Part shown: piece by piece, positions 1 through 6,515 of the stretch
Layout: each line of letters starts with the position of its first letter
How positions within the stretch are numbered: the first letter of the stretch is position 1
Source of the DNA: Burkholderiales bacterium
GTDB taxonomy: Bacteria; Pseudomonadota; Gammaproteobacteria; Burkholderiales; Burkholderiaceae
Reading direction: 5' to 3'
DNA length: 6,994 nucleotides
NCBI GenBank assembly: GCA_947372535.1
Contig: CANBUA010000251.1
Coordinates: 1 to 6,994 of the forward strand
The notes under the pieces: model-generated
What the model saw: the letters and a program-made list of their open reading frames with translations, nothing else
Database searches by the model: none
What the model was told of the DNA's origin: nothing
Translations under genes and position numbers: made by a program

Positions 1-1
1 C

Positions 2-661
2 TCTGGTTCACGCGGCGTGGGCAACTTCATTGGAACGATGTTCATCGAACTGGCCAAGCAGGATGCCATTCGAAACAACGCCAACCTGCCGGACCGCGAC
101 CTGGCCTACTTCAAAGAAGGCAGCCGCTACTTTGGCGACTACGTGCGCGGTGTGGGCTGGGCCCAGAAGTTTGCCGCCGTCAACCGCGAGGTGATGATGC
201 GCCGTGTGATCGAGGCCGCCAAGACCGTGATCCACAAGAACTTCCAGAGCCACATCGAGGCCGTGAACTGCCACCACAACTACGTGCAGCGCGAGCATCA
301 CTTTGGTGAGGATGTGTTCGTGACGCGCAAGGGTGCGGTGAGCGCCAAGGCAGGTCAGCTGGGCATCATCCCCGGCAGCATGGGCGCGCGCAGCTACATC
401 GTGCGTGGCAAGGGTAACCCGGAGAGCTTCGAGAGTTGCTCACATGGGGCCGGCCGTGTCATGAGCCGTGGCGAGGCCAAACGCCGCTTCACGCTGGCCG
501 ATCACCGGGCGGCCACCGAAGGCGTGGAATGCCGCAAGGACAAGGACGTGATCGACGAGACGCCAGCGGCATACAAGGACATCGATGCGGTGATGGAAGC
601 TCAGCGCGACCTGGTGGATGTGGTGCACACGCTCAAGCAGGTGGTGTGTGTCAAGGGGTGA
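2..661 (+). CDS. rtcB: RtcB, tRNA-splicing/RNA-repair ligase, C-terminal 219 residues (5' end outside window)
   Basis: RtcB joins 2',3'-cyclic phosphate (or 3'-phosphate) RNA ends to 5'-OH ends in the cytoplasm, using GTP and Mn2+ through a histidine-GMP intermediate. The visible part opens with GSRGVGN, has NCHHNYV at residues 89-95 of the fragment, GIIPGSMGAR at 121-130 and CSHGAGRVMSR at 146-156, and ends in VVCVKG. Taking the known E. coli enzyme (408 residues, Mn ligand H281, guanylylated H337), H92 and H148 of this fragment align with the same offset of 189, and the stop then falls exactly at residue 408, so the C-terminus is complete and of normal length. The GTG at 17 is internal, not a start: the frame is open to the window edge. 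No RtcA or release-factor partner follows; the next 850 bases lack a confident gene. Known family, high certainty; nothing looks damaged. Confidence 0.96.
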   Translation, partial: SGSRGVGNFIGTMFIELAKQDAIRNNANLPDRDLAYFKEGSRYFGDYVRGVGWAQKFAAVNREVMMRRVIEAAKTVIHKNFQSHIEAVNCHHNYVQREHHFGEDVFVTRKGAVSAKAGQLGIIPGSMGARSYIVRGKGNPESFESCSHGAGRVMSRGEAKRRFTLADHRAATEGVECRKDKDVIDETPAAYKDIDAVMEAQRDLVDVVHTLKQVVCVKG

Positions 662-1023
662 TCGCATCAAGTCCTGCCTTTGAGTTGCCAGGTTTGGCGA
701 TGCTGATTGACGGCCGCTTGCAGACAATTGCCTAACAAAGGTGCATGGCCGCTGGACCCAAAGCCGTCGTTAACTTGTGCTGTCAATCTGACCATTCCAG
801 AGCCGGGAGACTCGGCAGCGGACGGTTGGCCTGTGCCAGTCGAGAGATGGTCGCCCGCCGCTGTACGGCCCAAAGTTTGTAGCTCACAGATTTCCACTAG
901 ACCCGGAGCGATTCAATGCCTGCCCTGATCAGTGGCGTCGGGAAGACGCGCATTGGTCCTTTGAAGTCTGCTTCCGGGGTTACACGCTGTAGCATCAGCG
1001 CGTCGAACAAAAGGGAGTCAGAA
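662..1023. other. intergenic, no gene recognised
   Basis: This is the first part of the 850-base gap between rtcB and the convergent exported-protein gene. Several short frames are open on both strands between about 667 and 928, but none has a convincing ribosome binding site or a recognisable motif. No clear rho-independent terminator follows the rtcB stop codon. GCCTAAC at 730 recalls the first core site of an integron attC, but no partner GTTRRRY site follows. Confidence 0.4.
1011..1017 (+). promoter_or_regulatory. ribosome binding site for the small ORF at 1024
   Basis: AAGGGAG stands six bases before ATG at 1024. It is the only strong Shine-Dalgarno sequence in the 850-base gap, and it suggests that a translated gene exists or existed here. 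Confidence 0.45.
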
Positions 1024-1217
1024 ATGTCGCGTGTGTCCAAGCTTGGTCGCGGTTTGGGTTGCCTGGGGCTTGATTGCTCTCTGGTCGATTGGTCTAGCTG
1101 CCACTACCAAGAGATTCTGGGTCTTGCTAGCTGGAGCGCGCTGACAAGCACCGACAAGCGGCCCGCTATCTGAGGCGCCAAAGGCAGAAGAGGAGGGCGC
1201 AGACGGTCAGGGTCTGA
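1024..1217 (+). pseudogene. possible frameshifted small membrane protein (or a 49-residue ORF)
   Basis: As written, the ATG at 1024 opens a 49-residue frame ending at 1173 with no recognisable features (it starts MSRVSKLGRGLG). If one base is skipped after codon 6, the frame from 1043 reads LVAVWVAWGLIALWSIGLAA and then TTKRFW, a good transmembrane segment followed by basic residues, ending at 1144. A second shift near 1131 gives LERADKHRQAARYLRRQR and a strongly basic tail that stops at 1217. A start, a hydrophobic span and a basic tail in collinear order in three frames are what a small inner-membrane protein broken by two indels would look like. I do not recognise the family. The alternative is that the 49-residue ORF is real or that everything here is chance; the hydrophobic stretch could also start at GTG 1033. 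Confidence 0.3.
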
Positions 1218-1511
1218 GGTGGATGCAATTTGAGATGCATAGAAGTCGATCGGTCGGCCTGATGACGTGTTCTGACTTCAGGCCGTGCACGTTCGTGGCC
1301 TGGGTGTCATGCCGGGCAGGTATCTCACAACCCTAGACTGGTGCTGACGGTGGCGACCACACGCTGACCTCCCGGTCTCGGGAAGATTGCGGTCATTGGG
1401 CCAACACGCCGGTGGCGGAGTGGATGACTGTAGTGGGGTGTGGCCAGCCAGAATTGCCTGCGGGCACTCTTTCTGGAGCGCGAGCAGCCAGCTCAGTAAG
1501 AACTCGGTGAC
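1218..1511. other. intergenic, no gene recognised apart from a hairpin
   Basis: No frame here has a start with a ribosome binding site or a known motif. It is the space between the + strand small ORF and the stop codon of the minus-strand exported-protein gene, so the flanking transcription converges on it. The hairpin at 1273-1309 is the only structure noticed. Confidence 0.4.
1273..1309. repeat. imperfect inverted repeat (hairpin) between convergent genes
   Basis: TGAC (1273-1276) and CAGGCC (1279-1284) pair with GGCCTG (1297-1302) and GTCA (1306-1309), leaving a small internal bulge (TT against GGT) and a 12-base loop that starts with the self-complementary GTGCAC. There is no T-tract on either side, so it is not a canonical rho-independent terminator. 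It may slow or end transcription from either side, or be chance. Confidence 0.3.
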
Positions 1512-2999
1512 TCAAGGAAGCAAGTCCTCACAGGTCCGCCCCTCCCCGGGGTGGTAAAGGCCTCTGAGACACTCGTCATGGTGCCTTCTTGCCACACCGT
1601 TCCACCACATTTTGTCCTCACGCTCGCGGCGCTCTTGCTCCAACTCGCGCCTGTACGCTTCCCCAGCGAGTCGCTTCTCGAAGGGCAGCTTGCCCGCATC
1701 CCGCCTCTCGATGATGGCTGCAACGGACACTTTGGCCTCACTCAGGCTGTGGACGTCGAAGGCGGCTGCGGCCGCCTCAATATTCCATCTGGCAAGCCCT
1801 AGCGAGTTGCCATGGGCCGCCTCCGCTCTAAGCGGATCGACGAAGCGGTGATATTGCAGCGCATAGTCCGCTGCAGCCTCAAGGTAGCGACTGGAGCGGA
1901 TACGGGCCACCAACTGGCGGACCCGGGCCAGGGCCGGTTCGTCGCCGTGCGCGGCCAAGACCAGCTTGTGACGGAGCGTGGCCGCATGCTCCTGCAGGAG
2001 GGCATGGAATGCGCGTTCTTCGGGCCCAGCCTTGTCGCGCTCCGAGCGGAACGCAGACTCCGAGGCCAGCAAGGCAGGTAGCCGCTGCTGGCAGTCGTAG
2101 ACGATCTCGCCGGCCCTCTCCACCTTCCCAACTTCCCGAAGGTAGCCAAAGGCGAACTGCGCGCGCTCATAGGGCTCGGAAATATCAGGCCCCTCCACCA
2201 CCAGTGCCGCCAACAAAATCGGCACATTGAGCTGTCGCCCCAGGGCCGCCAGCGATTCTCTGGCACCTTTGTCAAGAACATGCCCGCCAATGGGCTTGTC
2301 GCCCAGCCACCCAAAATCGCTGCCCGCTGGCTCCGGCACAGGCGCTGATCCGGGTTCGGCAGCGCCCGATACGCTCCACTCACCTTGACCGCAGCCCTGC
2401 ACCTGAAACGACCGGTCTTCGGTGTAGTTGTCGCCCAGCAGATGGGCCTGGATCGAGGTCAGCACGGGCTTGACAGTGTATGACCCTCTGACATCGCTGA
2501 ATGACGGGCACCTGGTGCCCGTACCGTCCTCCACGTCCGATGCCAGGGTGATGCCACGGATCTTGATGGACCACCTCTGCGGTCTGCCCTCGGCATCGGT
2601 CTTCAGATAGAGCTGGAAATCTTCGCCGATGTCGATATCATCCTTTGCTGGATGCAAGGCGTAGCTGGAGGCGCCGGTATCGGCCTTGATGCTGATCGGC
2701 CCCAGTGCGGTTCGCGGTTCGTTGCCTTTGATCCAGACATCCTGATAGCTTGGCAGTGGAAGGCCGAAGGTCATCTCCACCGTCACTTTGCTGACATTCT
2801 GCTTGTCACCACGCAGGTAGCGCGTCAACGGCGGCCCCACATACCGCAGTGTGACCGGGGCGGCAGACGCACTCGGCAGCCAAAGGGCACACACCAAGGT
2901 CGCCACCCAGGCCAATATGGTGGTCCGCACTCCCAGCAAGCCCTGGCCCCGTGCGCGCCCCGCCACATATGAAAACCTGTAGCCGCTGGTCTGTTTCAT
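1512..2999 (-). CDS. secreted protein of unknown function, 495 residues
   Basis: I do not recognise a named family. The start is the ATG at 2999, because GGAGGG lies three bases upstream; the ATG at 3014 would overlap that ribosome binding site. Residues 1-46 look like a long Sec signal peptide: a basic N-terminus, a hydrophobic core (TTILAWVATLVCALWL) and an SASA|AP cleavage site, so the protein is probably periplasmic or extracellular. The first ~150 mature residues look beta-rich, with FQLYLKTDAEGRPQRWSIKI, a pattern like the beta-sandwich exported proteins common in Burkholderiales; this likeness is tentative. A Pro/Gly/Ala linker (GSAPVPEPAGS) follows. The second half is mostly helical and charged, with a probable short coiled coil (AYRRELEQERREREDKMWW) and two cysteines near the end (DECLRG and RTCEDLLP) that could form a disulfide. 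It runs convergently to rtcB and has no operon partner; the same-strand lipoprotein gene ends 600 bases upstream, with IS debris between. Confidence 0.85.
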   Translation of the reverse strand: MKQTSGYRFSYVAGRARGQGLLGVRTTILAWVATLVCALWLPSASAAPVTLRYVGPPLTRYLRGDKQNVSKVTVEMTFGLPLPSYQDVWIKGNEPRTALGPISIKADTGASSYALHPAKDDIDIGEDFQLYLKTDAEGRPQRWSIKIRGITLASDVEDGTGTRCPSFSDVRGSYTVKPVLTSIQAHLLGDNYTEDRSFQVQGCGQGEWSVSGAAEPGSAPVPEPAGSDFGWLGDKPIGGHVLDKGARESLAALGRQLNVPILLAALVVEGPDISEPYERAQFAFGYLREVGKVERAGEIVYDCQQRLPALLASESAFRSERDKAGPEERAFHALLQEHAATLRHKLVLAAHGDEPALARVRQLVARIRSSRYLEAAADYALQYHRFVDPLRAEAAHGNSLGLARWNIEAAAAAFDVHSLSEAKVSVAAIIERRDAGKLPFEKRLAGEAYRRELEQERREREDKMWWNGVARRHHDECLRGLYHPGEGRTCEDLLP

Positions 3000-3002
3000 A
3001 TT

Positions 3003-3008
3003 CCCTCC
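3003..3008 (-). promoter_or_regulatory. ribosome binding site that decides the start at 2999
   Basis: Read on the minus strand this is GGAGGG followed by AAT and then ATG. It picks the ATG at 2999 over the in-frame ATG five codons earlier. Confidence 0.6.
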
Positions 3009-3033
3009 GTCCATCGCTCATGTGTTCGTGCCA

Positions 3034-3049
3034 CGCTGCAGCCGCAGCG
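3034..3049. repeat. short perfect hairpin in the leader of the exported-protein gene
   Basis: CGCTGC and GCAGCG pair around a four-base loop AGCC. It lies about 35 bases before the start codon at 2999, in the likely untranslated leader. A regulatory role is possible but cannot be shown from the sequence. Confidence 0.25.
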
Positions 3050-3080
3050 CACCAGCCCGGTTGGTATCCCGTGAACTGCC

Positions 3081-3125
3081 TCAGCGTAGCGTGTTAACCG
3101 TGCTGTCAGGCGCGACCTGAGCCCG
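3081..3125 (-). pseudogene. C-terminal tail of a decayed NHL-repeat gene
   Basis: On the minus strand the last codons before TGA at 3083-3081 read VAPDSTVNTLR. This matches the ending ITPDGTVTTLP of the intact lipoprotein gene at 3600 and [12 protein letters not shown] of the partial gene at the right edge. By my hand count, 24 of the last 33 bases are identical to the end of the gene at 3600, stop codon included. Upstream of about 3125 the likeness fades, and the right end of an IS3-type element lies about 45 bases further on. I infer that a third NHL-type gene once ended here and was removed or eroded. The match is short, so it could still be coincidence. Confidence 0.42.
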
Positions 3126-3170
3126 CCCTTCAATTTCAAGGTGCGAAACCTGGGTCTTCATGCGGCCTTC

Positions 3171-3310
3171 TGACCTGCTCTGTTTGTTCGTCCCAATCAT
3201 TCCTGTAAGACAGCCGGTTTGGGAAGGGACAGATATTGCTGTTTGAACAAGTGTGGCGACAAGTAGTCCAGGCTGCTGTGAGGCCTGACAGCGTTGTAGT
3301 GGCACCGCCA
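3171..3310 (-). mobile_element. remnant of an IS3-family insertion sequence (right end)
   Basis: The piece holds the end of the transposase gene plus the likely right terminus. On the minus strand the sequence after the transposase stop runs to ...GAGCAGGTCA, so the element would end in CA at 3171 (TGACCTGCTC on the + strand), as IS3-family ends do (TG...CA). The rest of the element, including orfA, most of orfB and the left end, is missing, so it cannot move by itself. The terminus is inferred from the family rule and not from a matching left repeat. Confidence 0.6.
3197..3310 (-). pseudogene. IS3-family transposase OrfB, C-terminal fragment
   Basis: On the minus strand, read towards the stop at 3199-3197, the frame gives WRCHYNAVRPHSSLDYLSP and then HLFKQQYLSLPKPAVLQE. 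The WR..YN..RPHSSLGY.P block is the hallmark end of the rve (DDE) integrase core in IS3-family transposases; the final catalytic Glu lies upstream of it and is missing here. Upstream of the Trp at 3308-3310 the likeness stops at once and a stop codon appears at 3323-3325, so the fragment is only about 37 codons and non-functional. The surrounding open frames on this strand are shadows that hide it. Confidence 0.75.
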
Positions 3311-3399
3311 AGGATGGCGATATCAAATTGCCGCCCGGCGCGAAGATAACGAGCTACGACGCCTATGTTGAAGGCCTCAAGCGCTTGGCCAAGAAGTAG
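3301..3399 (+). pseudogene. unidentified coding tail on the + strand next to the IS remnant
   Basis: Immediately beyond the IS3 fragment, the + frame reads GTAKDGDIKLPPGAKITSYD and then AYVEGLKRLAKK before TAG at 3397. Most codons end in G or C, the order of charged and hydrophobic residues looks like a real protein C-terminus, and the Lys-rich end is typical. There is no start codon or ribosome binding site, and a stop at 3286-3288 closes the frame upstream. It may be the 3' end of a gene that the IS-linked deletion cut. I do not recognise the family. The reverse frame is also open here, so this call is weak. Confidence 0.3.
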
Positions 3400-3599
3400 G
3401 CAGCTTTCAAGGAAGACCTCGTTCGTGTCAATGTCAGCTTGATGTCGGCGCAGACATTCGGGGGGCAATCCTGTGCGGCCGTTGCCTGCCCTTCGGGTGC
3501 GCTAACCGCGCAGCCCAAAAGCTGACTCTCGCCGTTTCGGATGGGATCAACTATCAGATGAGGGCTACCCACAAGCTAGGCTTGGCACCGTGCGCCGAT
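3400..3599. other. 3' flank of the lipoprotein gene, no gene recognised
   Basis: This stretch lies between the coding tail that ends at 3399 and the stop codon of the lipoprotein gene. A small hairpin CAAGC-TAG-GCTTG at 3572-3584 lies 16 bases past that stop, but it has a three-base loop and no T-tract, so it is a poor terminator. No start site or motif was seen in any frame. Confidence 0.35.
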
Positions 3600-5894
3600 T
3601 CACGGCAGCGTGGTCACCGTGCCATCTGGCGTGATCTTGGTGATCAAATATGAGCTACCCGTCACCCATGGACTGGAACTGAAAACGGTGATTGTGTGTC
3701 TGGTCAGGTAAACGTTGCCCGCCGTGTCCGCAGTAATAGCCGTGGCACCAACGCCGGCATCGTGGTTTTCGTAGATGGTGGACACATCACCGGCAGGTGT
3801 GATCTTGCGGACATACACCGGGCCTTCAGCCACGAAGATGTTGCCTTTGGCATCAACCGCCACGGCGCTCATTCCGGCGAAGCCTGCCGATGCCAACGGG
3901 CCATCGGCGTGAACGCATCTTGATTTGTCCGTAGACAGCGTGGTGACCACGGCATTCATGCTGACCTTGCGGACAGTGCAGTATGTCGAGTCGACCACAA
4001 TGAGCTGATTGTTGGCTTGATCGTAGGCAATTCCAATGTTGAAGTAATCAAATTCGGCGGTCGGTCCCGTGCCATCAGCCGGGGGTGTGGGGTACGTTCT
4101 GTTTGACTGCAGACCACCGGCGAAGGTGGTCACAACGCCAGCAGGGGTCACTTTGCGGATGACCTTGTTTTGGGTGTCCAGAACGTAGACGTTCCCGTCT
4201 TTGTCGGTGGCCAAGGCGCCGGGATTTTGGAAACTGGCCAAGCCGCCCGTGCCATTCACAAATCCACCCTGGGCATCACCTCCAGCCAGCGTGGCAACCA
4301 CCCCGGCTGACGTGACTTTGCGAATCCGATTGCCCCGGTCGGATACATAAAGGTTGCCTGCAGCATCTTGGGCCAGGCCTTGTGGAGAGTAGAAAGCTGC
4401 AGCGTTGCCGGTGCCGTCAACATCTACTGTGGAACCATTGGGGTTACCAAAGGACGTCACCATACCTGTGTGCGTCAGCGTGCGCAGGCCCATGGAGAAA
4501 CAATAGAACGAGCAAAAGGAGCCTGCATCACCAATCGTGACCACGGTGTCCCCATTCGACCGAACGACCATGCCCTGCCCTACCACTGTCCCATCACTGG
4601 TGGTGGTGCCCCCCAAGCCCACGTTCAACACATCCAAACGGGCTGGATGCGAGGTAACCGTGCCCAGAACATTGCTGATCACAGCCCTGAACAACTTGCC
4701 ATTGTCAGCCTTGCCGACCGGCGGGGTTGTGTAGCTGCTGGCGGTAGCTCCGTTGACATTGGTGTATGAAAGCCCAGCATCCACGCTCACTTGCCACTGG
4801 TAGCTCGGCGTCGGCGTACCTGTTGCGGCAACAGCGAACGTGCCGGTGCGAACAGCACCGAAATCGTTGTCCGGATAGTTGGCAATCACTTCGACAGCAT
4901 CGGACACCACGCTGGGCGTCACGCCCGCACTGACCGTCAAAGCAATCGCAATGCTGGTCACCGTCCCCTGGCTGTTGCTCACCACCACCCGATAGCGCTT
5001 GCCGCTGTCTGTTGCGGCCGTCGACGCCAGCGTGTAGCTGCTGCCGGTCGCTCCGCTGATGTTGGAGAAAGAAACGCCACCGTCGCTGCTCAATTGCCAC
5101 TGGTAAGTGGGCGCGGGGCTTCCCGTCGCCGCCACGGTGAAGGTTACAGCCTGCCCTGTGATCGCGCTTTGCGCAAGCGGCTGTGTGGTGATGGCGGGCT
5201 TGGCGCTGGCGGCCGCCACCGTCAGCGTAGCCGGGCTGCTGGTCACACTGCTCAGGCTGTTGCTCACGACCACGCGGTAGCGCTTGCCTGCATCGCTCGC
5301 TGCCACGGCCGTCAAGTGCAGAGTAGGCGATGTGGCTGCTGCGATGTCCTGCCAGTTTGAGCCATCGCTGCTGACCTGCCACTGGTAGCGCAAAGAAGTG
5401 CCCGTGGCCGTCACGCTGAAATCTGCCGTGCCACTGGAGGTGGCTGCGACATCGGCAGGCTGGACGGAGACAGTCGGCGCGGTGGCCGGCGACACGGTCA
5501 AGGTGACCGCCGAGCTGTAGACGGTCCTCCCACCGGATGTCACGCCAACCCGGTAGGACTGGCCGCTGTCGCCCGCCGACACCTTGCTGACCGTCAGGCT
5601 GCTGGCGGTGGCACCTGCGATGTCCGCCCAGCTCACGCCCGCATCGGTGCTGCGCTGCCACTGGTAGCCCAAAGACGAGCCTGTGGCCGTGATGGCGAAA
5701 GTGACGCTGTCGCCCGCGACAGAGGCTTGCGACAGGGGCTGCACCGTGATGCTGGGACCCGCACCGACGCCCGACGGAGACGCACCATCGCCGCCTCCGC
5801 TCCCTCCACCACCGCAACCCGCCAACATCACACACGTGAGCGCCACCACGCTCAGAGAAGTCAGTAAAGGCAAACGATGAGAATTTCTGGTCAT
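3600..5894 (-). CDS. Ig-like and NHL-repeat beta-propeller lipoprotein, 764 residues
   Basis: A probable surface or periplasmic lipoprotein. The ATG at 5894 has AGGAG six bases upstream. Residues 1-26 form a lipoprotein signal peptide with lipobox LAGC, giving lipidated Cys27, followed by a flexible Gly/Ser linker (GGGGSGGGDGASPS); Gly after Cys does not suggest retention in the inner membrane. Four Ig-like domains follow at about 49-135, 141-227, 233-322 and 327-423, each with a YQWQ core Trp and an R(V/A)xVSN-like strand (GKRYRVVVSNS in the second and third); they lack the usual Ig disulfide. Residues 430-764 form about six blades: a diverged first blade with FCSFYCFS, then NHL repeats such as PQGLAQDAAGNLYVSD with RIRKVTSAGVVATLAG, ending ITKITPDGTVTTLP. 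Six blades is a typical NHL propeller. NHL propellers bind proteins, glycans or RNA; the ligand here is unknown and no catalytic residues are evident. It appears to be a single-gene unit, intact, with gene fragments on both sides. Adhesion or a structural envelope role is inference. Confidence 0.92.
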   Translation of the reverse strand: MTRNSHRLPLLTSLSVVALTCVMLAGCGGGGSGGGDGASPSGVGAGPSITVQPLSQASVAGDSVTFAITATGSSLGYQWQRSTDAGVSWADIAGATASSLTVSKVSAGDSGQSYRVGVTSGGRTVYSSAVTLTVSPATAPTVSVQPADVAATSSGTADFSVTATGTSLRYQWQVSSDGSNWQDIAAATSPTLHLTAVAASDAGKRYRVVVSNSLSSVTSSPATLTVAAASAKPAITTQPLAQSAITGQAVTFTVAATGSPAPTYQWQLSSDGGVSFSNISGATGSSYTLASTAATDSGKRYRVVVSNSQGTVTSIAIALTVSAGVTPSVVSDAVEVIANYPDNDFGAVRTGTFAVAATGTPTPSYQWQVSVDAGLSYTNVNGATASSYTTPPVGKADNGKLFRAVISNVLGTVTSHPARLDVLNVGLGGTTTSDGTVVGQGMVVRSNGDTVVTIGDAGSFCSFYCFSMGLRTLTHTGMVTSFGNPNGSTVDVDGTGNAAAFYSPQGLAQDAAGNLYVSDRGNRIRKVTSAGVVATLAGGDAQGGFVNGTGGLASFQNPGALATDKDGNVYVLDTQNKVIRKVTPAGVVTTFAGGLQSNRTYPTPPADGTGPTAEFDYFNIGIAYDQANNQLIVVDSTYCTVRKVSMNAVVTTLSTDKSRCVHADGPLASAGFAGMSAVAVDAKGNIFVAEGPVYVRKITPAGDVSTIYENHDAGVGATAITADTAGNVYLTRHTITVFSSSPWVTGSSYLITKITPDGTVTTLP

Positions 5895-5900
5895 GCTGGG

Positions 5901-5905
5901 CTCCT
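5901..5905 (-). promoter_or_regulatory. ribosome binding site of the Ig/NHL lipoprotein gene
   Basis: AGGAG on the minus strand, six bases before the ATG at 5894. It supports the start that gives a well-formed lipoprotein signal peptide. Confidence 0.65.
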
Positions 5906-5956
5906 GAGGATCTGCGGTGTCAAGTACCCATGCCGGGCACCATGTGGATGCAAGTC

Positions 5957-5985
5957 ATTTTGGGAAGCCCCCCGGTCACGATCAA
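5957..5985 (-). promoter_or_regulatory. weak sigma70-like promoter candidate for the lipoprotein gene
   Basis: On the minus strand TTGATC (5985-5980) and CAAAAT (5962-5957) are separated by 17 bases, each matching four of six consensus positions. It lies 63 bases upstream of the start codon. Matches this weak occur by chance, so this is only a candidate. Confidence 0.22.
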
Positions 5986-5991
5986 GCACCA

Positions 5992-6006
5992 CACGGTGAT
6001 GCCGTG
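5992..6006. repeat. short perfect inverted repeat upstream of the lipoprotein gene
   Basis: CACGG and CCGTG flank a five-base spacer TGATG. It lies between the lipoprotein gene and the divergent regulator remnant, just upstream of the candidate promoter, and overlaps the remnant's likely GTG start at 6004. It could be an operator half-site pair, but five-base arms are weak evidence. Confidence 0.2.
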
Positions 6007-6425
6007 ACGGTTGTCGATGAAGAACCATGAATGAGCATGGCGGATTCATGCTTGTTCATCGGGAATCACCCAACACCGTGTATCGCGCTCAGCTGGGCCC
6101 GCACTTGCCCATCGTCTTCCTCATGAGGAACCACTCCGAAGGTGACCAGATCTCGGCCCTGCGGGCGGGCGTCGATGACCACATCAGCAAGGATGAGTCC
6201 TTGAGGTTTCTGGCTACCCGCATCGAAGCGCTGTTCAGACGGCTCGAGGTGTACCGGTCGGCACCGCAGCCGCGCACAGCGGCCAACCAGACCCAGACTG
6301 AGGCGCTGGTAACTGTGCCGCGTGCCCAGGCAGGTGCGCTCTGCTGGCGAGCGGCCCGGATCGTGGTGGCGGCCAACACCATCACGGCCCACATCAAGGC
6401 CAATCACCGCCTTGAAGCCCCATAG
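6004..6425 (+). pseudogene. decayed OmpR-type response regulator (dedicated-sortase-system type)
   Basis: Three collinear pieces of one response regulator remain. GTG at 6004 opens VTVVDEEP, like the acidic-pocket start of a receiver domain, and stops after 8 codons. In another frame, from 6027, GGFMLVHRE and LPIVFLMRNHSEGDQISALR, then AGVDDHISKDESL and ATRIEALFRRLE, match the second half of a receiver (PIIFLTAR...GLRLGADDYLTKDVSL...ARIAALFRR). Near the end AARIVVAANTITAHIK matches the recognition helix of the winged-helix DNA-binding domain, as in VVDDNTITSHIKRIRRKF. About 45 residues containing the phosphorylated Asp are gone, the conserved Thr of FLTAR is Met, most of the DNA-binding domain is missing, and the last wing is absent. 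It cannot work as a phosphorylated activator. The wording resembles regulators of proteobacterial dedicated sortase systems as I recall them; the OmpR class is surer than that subtype. No kinase or sortase gene is in the window. Confidence 0.72.
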
Positions 6426-6515
6426 CGACCATCAGGGGCGCAGTGAGGTGCTGGTTCAGCAACCTCAGTCTCACGCCGACACGCTTCACTTCCATCCGGT
6501 GCTTTCGAAGAGGTT

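Noticed and set aside
730..775. Integron attC-like site beginning GCCTAAC
   Set aside because: No matching GTTRRRY core follows at a suitable distance (GTTAACT fails the pattern), and the arms do not pair as an attC would.
667..928. Overlapping open frames on both strands after rtcB
   Set aside because: No ribosome binding site, no recognisable motif and no clear codon bias; open frames of this size are expected at this GC content.
1799..2383. 194-codon minus-strand frame inside the exported-protein gene
   Set aside because: It overlaps a frame with a signal peptide and ribosome binding site, and its own translation is Trp/Arg/Ser-rich without motifs.
3136..3468. 110-codon minus-strand frame across the IS remnant
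   Set aside because: The real transposase match is in a different frame of the same strand; this frame shows no family motif and spans the IS junction.
4791..5360. 189-codon + strand frame opposite the Ig domains
   Set aside because: Arg/Gly/Ala-rich shadow translation without motifs, fully antisense to an intact gene.
4705..5835. Long second open frame (376 codons) on the minus strand inside the lipoprotein gene
   Set aside because: It is a frame shadow of the GC-rich repetitive Ig domains, with Arg/Gln/His-rich low-complexity translation and no start signal; the main frame has clear domains.
6066..6407. Minus-strand frames opposite the response regulator remnant
   Set aside because: The + strand frame matches receiver and winged-helix motifs, so the opposite frames are shadows.
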